64,000 nt of DNA from Terriglobia bacterium (GTDB taxonomy: Bacteria > Acidobacteriota > Terriglobia > Terriglobales > Acidobacteriaceae). The DNA lies in assembly GCA_020073495.1 (NCBI GenBank), contig JAIQFD010000002.1:186001-250000 (forward strand), written 5' to 3'. The position numbers and the translations under genes were made by a program. This document shows, in pieces, positions 35,913 to 43,782 of the stretch. Numbering within the stretch: position 1 is the stretch's first letter; each line of letters opens with the position of its first letter. The notes beneath the pieces are model-generated. The model saw only the letters and a list, made by a program, of their open reading frames with translations. It had not been told where the DNA came from and made no database searches.

Positions 35913-36643
35913 CGCTCAACGGCATTCCGCTCGAGGTCGAACGCGGCACGACCGTGCTGGAAGCGGCGCGCTTCCTGGGTCTGCCCATCCCCACCCTGTG
36001 TCACGACGACGGCCTGGCTCCCGCCGGCGCGTGCCGGCTGTGCCTGGTCGAGGCTAGCCGCGGCGGCAACGGGGTCTCCAAGCTGCTCAGCGCGTGCACG
36101 CTTCCCGCCGACGACGGCCTGGTGGTCTGGACCCACTCGGAACGCGTGGAGCGGGCGCGGCGGCTCCTGCTGGAGATGTACGTGGCCACCTGCCCATCGT
36201 CGAAGCGCATCCAGGACCTGTGCGCGCAGTACGGGGTGCGGGAATGCCGCCACCAGCGCAAAGACGAGCGCTGCATCCAGTGCGGCCTGTGCGTCCGCAT
36301 GTGCGAGCAGCAGATGATGGCCGGCGCCATCGGCTTCTCGGGGCGCGGCAAGGACCGCATGGTGCACCGGCCCTTCGACATGACCAGCGACCGCTGCCGC
36401 CAGTGCGGCGCCTGCCTGTACATCTGCCCGGTGTGCGAATCGCGCTGCGCCGGGCCGCAGGCCGAGAGCACGCTGTGCAGCGGCTGCCTGAATTTCGCGC
36501 CCGTCTGTTTCCAGAGTTACGAGGACGCGATGTGCTTCCTCGATCCGTGCCACGCCTGCGAGCTGGCTGGCCCCCTGCGCCATGACGTCCAGGTGAAACG
36601 CAATCCGGAAAAGATTCTGACTTTAACAGGAGAAACCAAATGA
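35900..36643 (+). CDS. NuoG-N/HndD-like iron-sulfur subunit
   Basis: A 247-residue Fe-S protein resembling the N-terminal part of NuoG, HndD or HydA but without any hydrogenase H-cluster domain. A plant-type [2Fe-2S] domain comes first (CHDDGLAPAGACRLC), then a Cys-rich linker (TCPSSKRIQDLC), then a two-cluster ferredoxin domain (CIQCGLCVRMC and CRQCGACLYIC) and a Cys-rich tail (LCSGCLNFAPVC, DPCHACELAG) that could carry one more cluster. The GTG start at 35900 follows CAGGAG and overlaps the NuoF-like gene. It probably relays electrons between the flavoprotein and the FMN glutamate-synthase-like protein or ferredoxin. Confidence 0.87.
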   Translation: MPKLTLNGIPLEVERGTTVLEAARFLGLPIPTLCHDDGLAPAGACRLCLVEASRGGNGVSKLLSACTLPADDGLVVWTHSERVERARRLLLEMYVATCPSSKRIQDLCAQYGVRECRHQRKDERCIQCGLCVRMCEQQMMAGAIGFSGRGKDRMVHRPFDMTSDRCRQCGACLYICPVCESRCAGPQAESTLCSGCLNFAPVCFQSYEDAMCFLDPCHACELAGPLRHDVQVKRNPEKILTLTGETK

Positions 36644-38256
36644 GCTACACGCGCCTGAATTCATCCGCGGCCACCTTGACGAAGAACCGCACGGAAGACG
36701 CGGTCGTTCCCATCAGCGGCATGTGCGCCACCTGCGTCGATGGCTGCATCGGCATGTGCGAGATCGGCAAGTCGGCCTATCGCGGCGCGGAAATGATCTA
36801 TCCCCAGCCCTTCGGGATCATCACCACCGCCGCCACGAAGGATTACCCGGTCGATCTCTCGCACTTCACCATCCTCGGCCGGGCTGCCGGCGCATGGGGC
36901 ATCGAGCCGGACTCCAACAAGGCCCTCTTCCCCAACGTGAATCTCGAGGTAAGGTTAGGGCATGACGGCGGGATCCACCAGAAGCTGCCGTTCACCATCG
37001 CCGCCATGGGCTCGACCAACGTGGCCAAGAACAACTGGCCGGGCCTGGCGGCCGGCGCTGCCATCAGCGGCACCGGCATCGCCATCGGCGAGAACGTCGT
37101 GGGCATGGACATGGAGTCCGCGTTCGCCGCTGGCAAGGTCACCTCGAGCGTCGACCTGGACTGGCGCGTGAAGTGTTTCCGTGACTGGCAGAGCGACGGC
37201 TACGGCGAGGTGTACGTCCAGGCCAACGTCGAGGACACCATGCTTGGCGTGCAGGAATACGCCCTCAAGAAGCTGGGCGTACGCTCGGTCGAGCTGAAGT
37301 GGGGCCAGGGCGCGAAAGACATCGGCGGCGAAGTGAAGATCAAAGACCTGGCCAAGGCGCAGGAACTCCAGCGCCGCGGCTACGTCGTGTTGCCCGACCC
37401 GTCAAACCCGCGCGTCATCGAGTCCTTCAAGAGGGGCGGCTTCCACGAATTCGAGCGCCACTCGCGCGTGGGCATGGTCACGCTCGACGGCTTCCTGAAG
37501 CGCGTCGAGGAGCTGCGCAAGGCAGGCGCCAAGTACATCACGCTCAAGACCGGCGCCTACCGGCCGGTGGACCTGGCGCGCGCGGTCAAGTACGCCTCGG
37601 TCGCCCATCTCGACCTGCTGACGGTGGACGCGGCCGGCGGCGGCACCGGCATGAGCCCCTGGCGCATGATGAACGAGTGGGGCATTCCCGGCATCGAGCT
37701 GCACTCGCTGCTGCGCGATTACCTGATGCGCCTGAAGAAGAAGGGCGAGCACATCCCGGCGATCGCTCTGGCCGGCGGCTTCACCTTTGAAGACCAGATC
37801 TTCAAGGGATTCGCAATGGGCGCTCCATTCGTGAAGCTCATCGGGTGGGCACGCTCCCCGTTGGCCGCGGCCATGGTCGCCAAGACCATCGGCAACGCCA
37901 TCGAGGCGCAGAACTTGCCCATCTACATCGAGCGCTTCGGCACCACCAAGGACGAGATCTTCGTCACCTCCAGCGAGCTGCGGGAGAAGCTGGGCGACCG
38001 CTTCAACCAGCTCCCGGCAGGTGCGCTCGGCGTATACACCTACTACCAGCGCGTCGCCCAGGGGCTGCGCCAGTTGATGGCCGGGGCCCGCAAATTCGGG
38101 CTGGAGTACATCACCCGCGACGACATCGCTGCTCTCACCCCGGAGGCCAGCCGCTTGAGCGGGATCCCCATGGTGAGCGACATCGATTCCGACGAGGTCA
38201 ATGAGATTCTCGAGGCCGGCGAAGTGAAGAGGACGAGGTCCACCGCTGCGGACTAA
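36640..38256 (+). CDS. FMN glutamate synthase-domain protein with N-terminal Cys motif
   Basis: A 538-residue protein matching the FMN-binding synthase domain of glutamate synthase (GltB2-like), without the glutaminase domain. Recognisable parts are HDGGIHQKLPFTIAAMGS, ELKWGQGAKDIGGEV (flavin and 2-oxoacid site), TVDAAGGGTGMSPWRMMNEW and ALAGGFTFEDQIFKGFAMGA. The N-terminus adds CATCVDGCIGMCEIGK, a four-Cys motif likely to hold an Fe-S cluster. It overlaps the NuoG-like gene by 4 bp (ATGA). No GltD-like partner or glutaminase is next to it, so glutamate formation is doubtful; it may be the second flavin site of an NADH-linked bifurcating or ferredoxin-reducing complex. That role is inference. 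Confidence 0.85.
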   Translation: MSYTRLNSSAATLTKNRTEDAVVPISGMCATCVDGCIGMCEIGKSAYRGAEMIYPQPFGIITTAATKDYPVDLSHFTILGRAAGAWGIEPDSNKALFPNVNLEVRLGHDGGIHQKLPFTIAAMGSTNVAKNNWPGLAAGAAISGTGIAIGENVVGMDMESAFAAGKVTSSVDLDWRVKCFRDWQSDGYGEVYVQANVEDTMLGVQEYALKKLGVRSVELKWGQGAKDIGGEVKIKDLAKAQELQRRGYVVLPDPSNPRVIESFKRGGFHEFERHSRVGMVTLDGFLKRVEELRKAGAKYITLKTGAYRPVDLARAVKYASVAHLDLLTVDAAGGGTGMSPWRMMNEWGIPGIELHSLLRDYLMRLKKKGEHIPAIALAGGFTFEDQIFKGFAMGAPFVKLIGWARSPLAAAMVAKTIGNAIEAQNLPIYIERFGTTKDEIFVTSSELREKLGDRFNQLPAGALGVYTYYQRVAQGLRQLMAGARKFGLEYITRDDIAALTPEASRLSGIPMVSDIDSDEVNEILEAGEVKRTRSTAAD

Positions 38257-38434
38257 TCGATCCTGGGCGCAGCCTCGCACACCCACCGCTAACCCCGGCA
38301 CGCGCACAAGCGGCGCGTGCTGGGGGCCCGGGAAATGGGGTTAGGCGCTGCGCCAGCGGCCAACCAGCCGCCGCGGTGAAGCAACGGCGCGCGAAACGGC
38401 GCACCGTCCAGCACCGTAGAATTCGCCGCCTCTT

Positions 38435-38476
38435 AAGCGCCGCGTGTTCGGTCCGGAACCCACGCGGCGCTTCCTT
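38435..38476 (+). terminator. Terminator of the NuoEFG-like/GltB2-like operon
   Basis: AAGCGCCGCGTG (38435-38446) pairs perfectly with CACGCGGCGCTT (38461-38472) over 12 bp with a 14-base loop. A short pyrimidine run (TTCCTT) follows. The U-tract is weak, but position and stability suit the end of the operon. Confidence 0.5.
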
Positions 38477-38492
38477 ATGATTAGCGGTGACG

Positions 38493-38537
38493 AAAAAAAG
38501 GGCGGCGCGAACTCCCCCGAGTTCAAACGCGCCGCCC
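38493..38537 (-). terminator. Strong minus-strand terminator without a known gene
   Basis: Outer stem GGGCGGCGCG (38500-38509) with CGCGCCGCCC (38528-38537), inner stem GAACTC-CCCC-GAGTTC. Seven A residues at 38493-38499 become a U7 tract when read leftward. It is therefore an intrinsic terminator for minus-strand transcription, although the neighbouring genes are all on the plus strand. Confidence 0.65.
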
Positions 38538-38703
38538 GATTCCCCGACAGTGGGGAGGTGGCAACAACGGCTCTAGATAACGACTATCCGCCCGGATGAA
38601 TCGCAATTCGACAACCACACCGCGCTTCGATGACGGGGGCAATTCGTTACTGCATCAACGAGTTGCCCATCAAGGTCGCTCCAGATATTTTGGCGAAGGG
38701 CGC

Positions 38704-38725
38704 AAAAATCCCCACCCCGGTGGGG
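38704..38725 (-). terminator. Second minus-strand terminator-like hairpin
   Basis: Read leftward, CCCCAC-CGGG-GTGGGG is followed by ATTTTT (plus-strand A5 at 38704-38708). It lies 170 bp upstream, in minus-strand terms, of the strong terminator at 38493-38537. It could be an attenuator or the end of a second short RNA. Confidence 0.5.
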
Positions 38726-38949
38726 TAAGTAGGTCAGATTCAAATCAGTTAACAGCGGTACACCTGCTGCGCCATATCACCCGCCACCCCTGACTTCTGC
38801 ACCACTTTGGGCTCAATTCCCACTATGCGCACGTCACAAGTGTCTGTGGGCTCAGTCACTTACATATTGGGCACGATGGCAGACAATGTGCGATTAAGAG
38901 TGATGGTTGGGGAGGGCAACGTCCGCTCCCCGCTCGGATGGAGGCTGTC

Positions 38950-39438
38950 ATGGTCGCAACTCCCATGCAACCCGCTCCCCTGCTCGGCGTGCTGGGCTGG
39001 CGTCTGGTGCGGTTGATCGAGGGCCACTCCGACCAGCTCGCCAAAGGTCTGTGGGAACGACTGCGGAATAGCGAGCGTACCAGCGACTACGTTTCGCGGG
39101 TCCCGCCCGAAGAACTCAAGCAACGAGTGTCTGAGATCTACCACCACCTGGGCGAATGGCTGCTGAAGAAGACCGAGGCCGATGTCGAGCACCGCTATGT
39201 GGCCATCGGAGAGCGCCGCTACGCCCAAGGCGTGCGGCTGAGCCAGCTGTTGTTCATGATCGTGGCCACGAAAGAGCACCTCTGGGAATACGTGAGCCGC
39301 GAGGCACTGGCCGACCGTCCCGTGGAGCTGTTTCAGGAACTCGAGCTGTTCCAACTTGTCGATCAATTTTTCGACCGGGCGCTGTACTTCGCCGCGGTCG
39401 GTTTCGAGCGGGCAGACGTTGCCGCCCGCGCCCACTAA
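38950..39438 (+). CDS. Stand-alone RsbRD N-terminal-type sensor domain
   Basis: A 162-residue all-helical protein resembling the N-terminal sensory domain of RsbR/RsbRD-type stressosome proteins (globin-like). Typical stretches are EGHSDQLAKGLWERLRNS, EIYHHLGEWLLKKTEAD and SQLLFMIVATKEHLWEYV. There is no STAS domain or kinase attached. The ATG at 38950 has GGAGG five bases upstream and is preferred to the one at 38938. It lies 28 bp ahead of the CoA-transferase gene, so it may be the first gene of that operon and a sensor or partner for it. The ligand is unknown. Confidence 0.75.
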   Translation: MVATPMQPAPLLGVLGWRLVRLIEGHSDQLAKGLWERLRNSERTSDYVSRVPPEELKQRVSEIYHHLGEWLLKKTEADVEHRYVAIGERRYAQGVRLSQLLFMIVATKEHLWEYVSREALADRPVELFQELELFQLVDQFFDRALYFAAVGFERADVAARAH

Positions 39439-39466
39439 GGTGTTGGGGGTGGGAAGGGGAATCTCA

Positions 39467-40798
39467 ATGTCCTGGATGGACGCGTATCGCAGCAAGTTAG
39501 CGACGGCGAACGAGGCGCTGAAGTGCGTCGAGTCGCACATGAGGGTATACATCCAACCCGGCTGCGCGGAGCCGGAGACGCTAGTAGGCGCCCTGATGAA
39601 CCGGGCGCCTTTCGTTCGAGATGTGGAGATCATCCACCTGATGACCATGGGCCGGGCGGATTACATCGCGCCCGAGATGGCCGGCATCTTCCGGCACAAC
39701 GCCATGTTCATCGGCGGCAACGTGCGCGACGCCGTCAATGACGGACGCGCCGACTACACGCCCATCTTCCTGAGCGAGATCGAAGCCCTGTTCGAGAGCG
39801 GCGAGATGCCGATCGACGTGGCGCTCGTCCAGGTATCGCCGCCGGACGCGCATGGCTTCTGCTCCTTCGGGGTCGGCGTGGACACCTCGCTCACCGCCGC
39901 CAAGAAAGCACGCTACGTCGTGGCCCAGGTGAATGGCCACATGCCGCGCACCTACGGCGACAGCTTCATCCATGTCTCCGATATCGACGTGATCGTCGAG
40001 GACACGCGGCCGCTCTGCGAACTGAAGAAGGTCGAGATCAGCGACCTGCATACCCGCATCGCGCGCAACGCGGCCACCCTGATCGAGGACGGCTGCACCT
40101 TGCAGTTGGGCATCGGGGGCATACCCGACGCGGTGCTGACTTTTCTGGGAGACCGCAAGGACCTGGGCGTGCACACCGAGATGCTGGCCGAGAATGCGAT
40201 CCCGCTGATCGATTCCGGCGTGATCAATGGCCGGCGCAAGACGATGCACCCGCGCAAGATCATCCTGGGCTTTGCCCTGGGCACAAAGAACCTTTTCGAC
40301 TACGTGCACGAGAACCCGATCTTTGAATTCCATCCCAGCTCCTACACCAACAACCCGGTGCTGATCGCCCAGAACGACCGCATGGTGGCCATCAATTCGG
40401 CACTGCAGATCGACATCACCGGCCAGATCTGCGCCGACTCCATGGGCACCCAGTTCTACAGCGGTATCGGCGGGCAGGTGGACTTTATCCGTGGGGCGAC
40501 GCGCTCCAAGGGCGGCAAGCCCATCATCGCCCTGCCGGCGACCGCCAAGAACGACACCATCTCGCGCATCGTCCCCATGCTGTCGCCGGGCGCCGGCGTG
40601 GTGACCTCGCGCGGCGCGGCCCACTACATCGTCACTGAATTCGGTGTGGCCTACCTGCACGGACGCAACATCCGCCAGCGGGCCGAAGCGCTCATCCAGA
40701 TCGCCCATCCCAACTTCCGGAACGAGCTGTACGAATACTGCGAGCACACCAAGTGGCTCGCCCGGCCCACTGAATTTGCAGCTACCGATTCGAGGTGA
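39467..40798 (+). CDS. Acetyl-CoA hydrolase/4-hydroxybutyrate CoA-transferase family enzyme
   Basis: A 443-residue family I-like CoA-transferase of the acetyl-CoA hydrolase/Cat2/AbfT group, which moves CoA between acetyl-CoA (or another acyl-CoA) and a carboxylic acid through a glutamyl-CoA intermediate. Signatures include LQLGIGGIPDAVLTFLG, the probable catalytic Glu in GVHTEMLAENAI, and the C-terminal GGQVDFIRGA and RGAAHYIVTEFGVAYL. The start at 39467 follows AAGGGGA. It is 3 bp ahead of the ferredoxin gene. In this cluster it could activate the organic acid that later meets the reductase, avoiding a ligase; the true substrate cannot be read from sequence. Confidence 0.88.
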   Translation: MSWMDAYRSKLATANEALKCVESHMRVYIQPGCAEPETLVGALMNRAPFVRDVEIIHLMTMGRADYIAPEMAGIFRHNAMFIGGNVRDAVNDGRADYTPIFLSEIEALFESGEMPIDVALVQVSPPDAHGFCSFGVGVDTSLTAAKKARYVVAQVNGHMPRTYGDSFIHVSDIDVIVEDTRPLCELKKVEISDLHTRIARNAATLIEDGCTLQLGIGGIPDAVLTFLGDRKDLGVHTEMLAENAIPLIDSGVINGRRKTMHPRKIILGFALGTKNLFDYVHENPIFEFHPSSYTNNPVLIAQNDRMVAINSALQIDITGQICADSMGTQFYSGIGGQVDFIRGATRSKGGKPIIALPATAKNDTISRIVPMLSPGAGVVTSRGAAHYIVTEFGVAYLHGRNIRQRAEALIQIAHPNFRNELYEYCEHTKWLARPTEFAATDSR

Positions 40799-40801
40799 AG
40801 C

Positions 40802-41062
40802 ATGGCGGCGGTTTCGCGTGGATCGATCAAGATAGACACACAGGAATGCAAAGGCTGCGGATTATGCGTCGAGTCGTGCCCGCCGCACTGCCTGGAGCTC
40901 GAATCTGGGCTCAACCAGTACGGCGTGCACCCGGCGCATTACGCCGGGGAAGGCTGCACCGGGTGCGGCATCTGCTTCTACTGCTGCCCCGAGCCGGGCG
41001 CGATTACGGTGCTGCGCCTGGTGGCTCCGGCGCCGGAGGTGGCCCATGCGGCAACTGTCTAA
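40802..41062 (+). CDS. 2[4Fe-4S] ferredoxin, oxidoreductase delta subunit
   Basis: An 86-residue two-cluster ferredoxin with [15 protein letters not shown] and [15 protein letters not shown]. The second motif ends in Cys-Cys-Pro-Glu-Pro-Gly, as in delta subunits of 2-oxoacid:ferredoxin oxidoreductases. It overlaps the alpha-subunit gene by 17 bp. It is probably both part of that enzyme and the electron carrier toward the benzoyl-CoA reductase-like complex. Confidence 0.92.
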   Translation: MAAVSRGSIKIDTQECKGCGLCVESCPPHCLELESGLNQYGVHPAHYAGEGCTGCGICFYCCPEPGAITVLRLVAPAPEVAHAATV

Positions 41063-42098
41063 GGGCAATGTCGCCGTCATCAAGGGCGCCATCCAGGCGG
41101 GATGCCGGGCGTTCTACGGCTATCCCATCACGCCCGCCAGCGAGATCGCAGAAGCCGCTGCTCTCTATATCCCCGAAGTCGGAGGGACGTTCGTGCAGGC
41201 GGAGAGCGAGGTTGCGGCCATCAACATGGTTTACGGGGCGTCGTCCTGCGGGCAGCGCGTGATGACCGCATCCTCCGGCCCCGGCCTAAGCCTGATGCAG
41301 GAGGGCATCTCCTATCTCGCAGGCTCCGAGTTGCCGTGCGTGATCGTGGACGTGGTGCGCGGCGGGCCGGGCCTGGGCAACATTGCGCCCGAGCAGAGCG
41401 ACTACTTCGCCATGGTGAAGGGCGGAGGCCATGGCAACTACCACAACATCGTCGTGGCGCCGGCCTCCGTGCAGGAGATGTGCGATCTGACGATCCTGGC
41501 CTTCGAGCTGGCGGACCGCTACCGCAATCCCGCTATCGTGCTGACCGACGGTTTCGTCGGCCAAATGATGGAGCCGCTGGAGATCGAGGAGCGCGACGTC
41601 CCCATCCCCGACAAGCCCTGGGCGGTGAAGGGAACGGCGGAGACACGCAAGAACCTGATCACTTCCATCTACCTGACGCCCGAAGAACTCGAGGCGCATG
41701 TGCGCAAGCTGGAGGCCAAGTACAAGTCGGCGGAGGTCGAGGCCTGCGACGAAACCTATATGGCCGAGGACGCCGAGATCCTGCTGGTGGGCTATGGCAT
41801 CGTGTCGCGCGTGCTGCGCTCGACCGTGGAACAGTTGCGTAAGCTCGGCGTGAAGGCCGGCCTGTTCCGGCCAATCACCTTGTGGCCTTACCCGTCGCAG
41901 GCGCTGGCGCACGCCGCGCGCCGCTGCCGGATGGTGCAGGTGGTCGAGATGAGCACCGGGCAGATGGTGGAGGACGTCCGGCTGGCGGTGAACGGAAGCG
42001 TGCCGGTCGAGCTTTACAGCCGGGTGGGCGGGTCTGTGCCCGGGGTCGAAGAGGTGCGCGACCACATCCTGGCGCAGGTCACCACGCTGGTGCTGTGA
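41046..42098 (+). CDS. 2-oxoacid:ferredoxin oxidoreductase, alpha subunit
   Basis: A 350-residue alpha subunit (VorB/KorA family). The N-terminal pyrimidine-binding domain has [17 protein letters not shown] and [20 protein letters not shown], the stretch [18 protein letters not shown] is typical, and a transketolase-C-like domain follows ([20 protein letters not shown]). With its partners it decarboxylates a 2-oxoacid oxidatively to an acyl-CoA and reduces ferredoxin. In Thauera and relatives a 2-oxoglutarate:ferredoxin oxidoreductase supplies electrons to benzoyl-CoA reductase; that is the likely role here. Sequence alone does not separate 2-oxoglutarate from branched-chain substrates. Confidence 0.92.
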   Translation: MRQLSKGNVAVIKGAIQAGCRAFYGYPITPASEIAEAAALYIPEVGGTFVQAESEVAAINMVYGASSCGQRVMTASSGPGLSLMQEGISYLAGSELPCVIVDVVRGGPGLGNIAPEQSDYFAMVKGGGHGNYHNIVVAPASVQEMCDLTILAFELADRYRNPAIVLTDGFVGQMMEPLEIEERDVPIPDKPWAVKGTAETRKNLITSIYLTPEELEAHVRKLEAKYKSAEVEACDETYMAEDAEILLVGYGIVSRVLRSTVEQLRKLGVKAGLFRPITLWPYPSQALAHAARRCRMVQVVEMSTGQMVEDVRLAVNGSVPVELYSRVGGSVPGVEEVRDHILAQVTTLVL

Positions 42099-42107
42099 GG
42101 AGGAAGA

Positions 42108-43565
42108 GTGTCCGAATACAAGGTGGTGCAACAGAAGTCGCCGGTCTTTTACGACCATTACGAACGCAAGGCCGATCTCCAGCACCAGACGCACTACTGC
42201 CCCGGCTGCGGTCACGGGGTGGCGCACAAGCTGATCGCCGAGGCCATCGCCGACCTGGGCGTGCAGGACCGTACGGTGTTCATCAGCCCCGTCGGCTGCT
42301 CCGTCTTCGCCTACTACTACTTCGACGTGGGCAATATCCAGGCGGCACACGGGCGGACGCCGGCGGTGGCCACCGCCGCCAAGCGCGCTAACCCGAACAG
42401 CATCGTGGTCGCCTACCAGGGCGATGGCGATCTGGCGGCCATCGGCACAGCGGAGATCATCCATGCCGCCAACCGCGGCGAGAAGATCACCTGCTTCTTC
42501 CTCAACAACGCCATCTACGGCATGACCGGCGGTCAGATGGCGCCCACCACGCTGGTGGGCATGCCGAGCACCACCAGCCCCTGGGGGCGCCGCCCGAGCA
42601 ACGAGGGCTTCCCGCTGCACGTCTGCGAACTGCTGGCCACGCTGGAGGCGCCGGCGTACATCGAGCGCGTGGCGCTCAGCGACAACAAGAACATCATGAA
42701 AGCGCGCAGAGCCATTCGGAAGGCGCTGGAGAACCAGGTGAAGGGCGTCGGCTTCTCGCTGGTCGAGATTCTGTCGCCGTGCCCCACCATCTGGAAGCTG
42801 GATCCGGTGCAGGCGCGCGCCTGGGTGGCGGAGAAGATGATCCCCGTGTTTCCGCTGAACGTCTTCCGCGACCGCGTGCCGGAGATGCCGAAGTCCGCCG
42901 AGCCGCCGCAAAAGTCCGTCCGCGAGGTGCTGGAGATCGACCGGCAGCCGCTCACGGTACAAGGGAACGGCCACAAGCATCCCGCCCGCGAGATCACCAT
43001 CAAGGTCGCCGGCTTCGGGGGCCAGGGCGTCCTTCTGCTGGGCCAGTTGCTGGCGGAGATGGGGATGGCGGAGAAGATGGAAGTGAGCTGGCTGCCGTCG
43101 TACGGCCCGGAGATGCGCTCGGGCAGCGCTCATTGCCACGTCTGCTTCTCCCACGAGCGGGTCGGTTCGCCGTTGATCTCGCACCCGGACGTGCTGATCG
43201 CGATGAACGAGATCTCCCTGCGCAAGTTCGCGCCGCAGGTCGAGTCCGGCGGGCTCATCATCTACAGCCGGGACCGGCTGCCGGAAGATTTCGAGGTGCC
43301 GCAGGGCGCACGCGCGGTCTGCGTGCCGGCGTTCGACATGGCCGACCACCTGGGATCGGCCAAGGTGGCGAACACTATCCTGCTGGGCGCTCTGCTGGCC
43401 GAAACCGAGTGCCTGCAGGCGGCAACCGCAGAGGCGGTGCTCGAGGCCAAGGTCAAGAACCCGAAGTATGTCGAGCTGAACCGGAAGGCGCTGGCCCTGG
43501 GCCGGCGCTACGACGAGCACGAGCTGCACGTCTCCCTGTCCCAGCCGGACGGGTTCGCGAGTTAG
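42108..43565 (+). CDS. 2-oxoacid:ferredoxin oxidoreductase, fused beta-gamma subunit
   Basis: A 485-residue fusion. Residues 1-280 are the TPP-binding beta subunit (HYCPGCGHGVAHKL, YQGDGDLAAIGTAEI, LNNAIYGMTGGQMAPTT). Residues 295-480 are the gamma subunit (IKVAGFGGQGVLLLGQLLAE, SWLPSYGPEMRSGSAHCHV). In most KOR/VOR enzymes these are separate proteins. A linker of about 40 residues (SAEPPQKSVREVLEIDRQPL) joins them. The GTG start follows GGAGGAAGA, 9 bp after the alpha gene. A terminator-like hairpin follows, so this gene closes the operon that includes the CoA-transferase and ferredoxin. Confidence 0.92.
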   Translation: MSEYKVVQQKSPVFYDHYERKADLQHQTHYCPGCGHGVAHKLIAEAIADLGVQDRTVFISPVGCSVFAYYYFDVGNIQAAHGRTPAVATAAKRANPNSIVVAYQGDGDLAAIGTAEIIHAANRGEKITCFFLNNAIYGMTGGQMAPTTLVGMPSTTSPWGRRPSNEGFPLHVCELLATLEAPAYIERVALSDNKNIMKARRAIRKALENQVKGVGFSLVEILSPCPTIWKLDPVQARAWVAEKMIPVFPLNVFRDRVPEMPKSAEPPQKSVREVLEIDRQPLTVQGNGHKHPAREITIKVAGFGGQGVLLLGQLLAEMGMAEKMEVSWLPSYGPEMRSGSAHCHVCFSHERVGSPLISHPDVLIAMNEISLRKFAPQVESGGLIIYSRDRLPEDFEVPQGARAVCVPAFDMADHLGSAKVANTILLGALLAETECLQAATAEAVLEAKVKNPKYVELNRKALALGRRYDEHELHVSLSQPDGFAS

Positions 43566-43621
43566 CAGTGACGCTGGCGGGCCGAAGCAGGCCGGGCGGC
43601 GAGGGCCCCAAGGATTCATAA

Positions 43622-43690
43622 GCCGGAACGGGTCATCATCCATACCTGCCGCCGGATTCACCCGGTACCCGTTCCGGCGCTTTCCCCTTT
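43622..43690 (+). terminator. Terminator-like hairpin after the oxidoreductase operon
   Basis: GCCGGAACGGGT (43622-43633) and ACCCGTTCCGGC (43667-43678) are a perfect 12-bp inverted repeat with a 33-base loop, followed by GCTTTCCCCTTTT. The long loop makes it less certain than a classical terminator, but position and the pyrimidine run fit. Confidence 0.5.
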
Positions 43691-43698
43691 TCCCACCC

Positions 43699-43736
43699 TG
43701 TGACCGCGGTCACTCGCAGCAGTGACTTGTGTCATA
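43699..43736. promoter_or_regulatory. Two tandem CRP/FNR-like palindromes
   Basis: TGTGA-CCGCGG-TCACT (43699-43714) contains the perfect palindrome TGACCGCGGTCA. AGTGA-CTTGTG-TCATA (43721-43736) contains TGAC-TTGT-GTCA. Their centres are 22 bp apart, two helical turns, so two dimers could bind on the same face. Both resemble the CRP half-site TGTGA. They lie 50-80 bp upstream of the reductase operon. Confidence 0.5.
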
Positions 43737-43765
43737 GCGCGTTCCCCGGCGGGAGGGTATTTTTC

Positions 43766-43779
43766 GAACGAACGTTCGA
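43766..43779. promoter_or_regulatory. Palindromic operator, copy 1
   Basis: GAACGAACGTTCGA, containing the palindrome CGAACGTTCG, lies only 3 bp before the ATG of the first gene of the reductase operon. The same 14 bases recur at 45512-45525. The form resembles TetR-family operators. A repressor here would block the promoter or the ribosome site. Confidence 0.55.
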
Positions 43780-43782
43780 ACT

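Larger units (their letters stand above)
38257..38949. other. 0.7 kb non-coding stretch with strong hairpins
   Basis: No convincing gene is present in 693 bases. It holds an inverted repeat GCACGCGC/GCGCGTGC (38298-38320), a plus-strand terminator-like hairpin (38435-38472) and two hairpins whose T-tracts are on the minus strand (38493-38537 and 38704-38725). The right part (38730-38949) must contain the promoter for the RsbRD-type gene. The minus-strand terminators with no minus-strand gene suggest an unannotated small RNA. Confidence 0.5.

Noticed and set aside
33521-36643. Part of respiratory complex I
   Set aside because: No membrane subunits or NuoB/C/D/I are present. The NuoF-like protein has the extra N- and C-terminal Fe-S domains of soluble HydB-type enzymes.
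41286-43661. A 791-codon open frame on the minus strand
   Set aside because: It mirrors the oxidoreductase alpha and beta-gamma genes, which have unmistakable TPP and Fe-S motifs.
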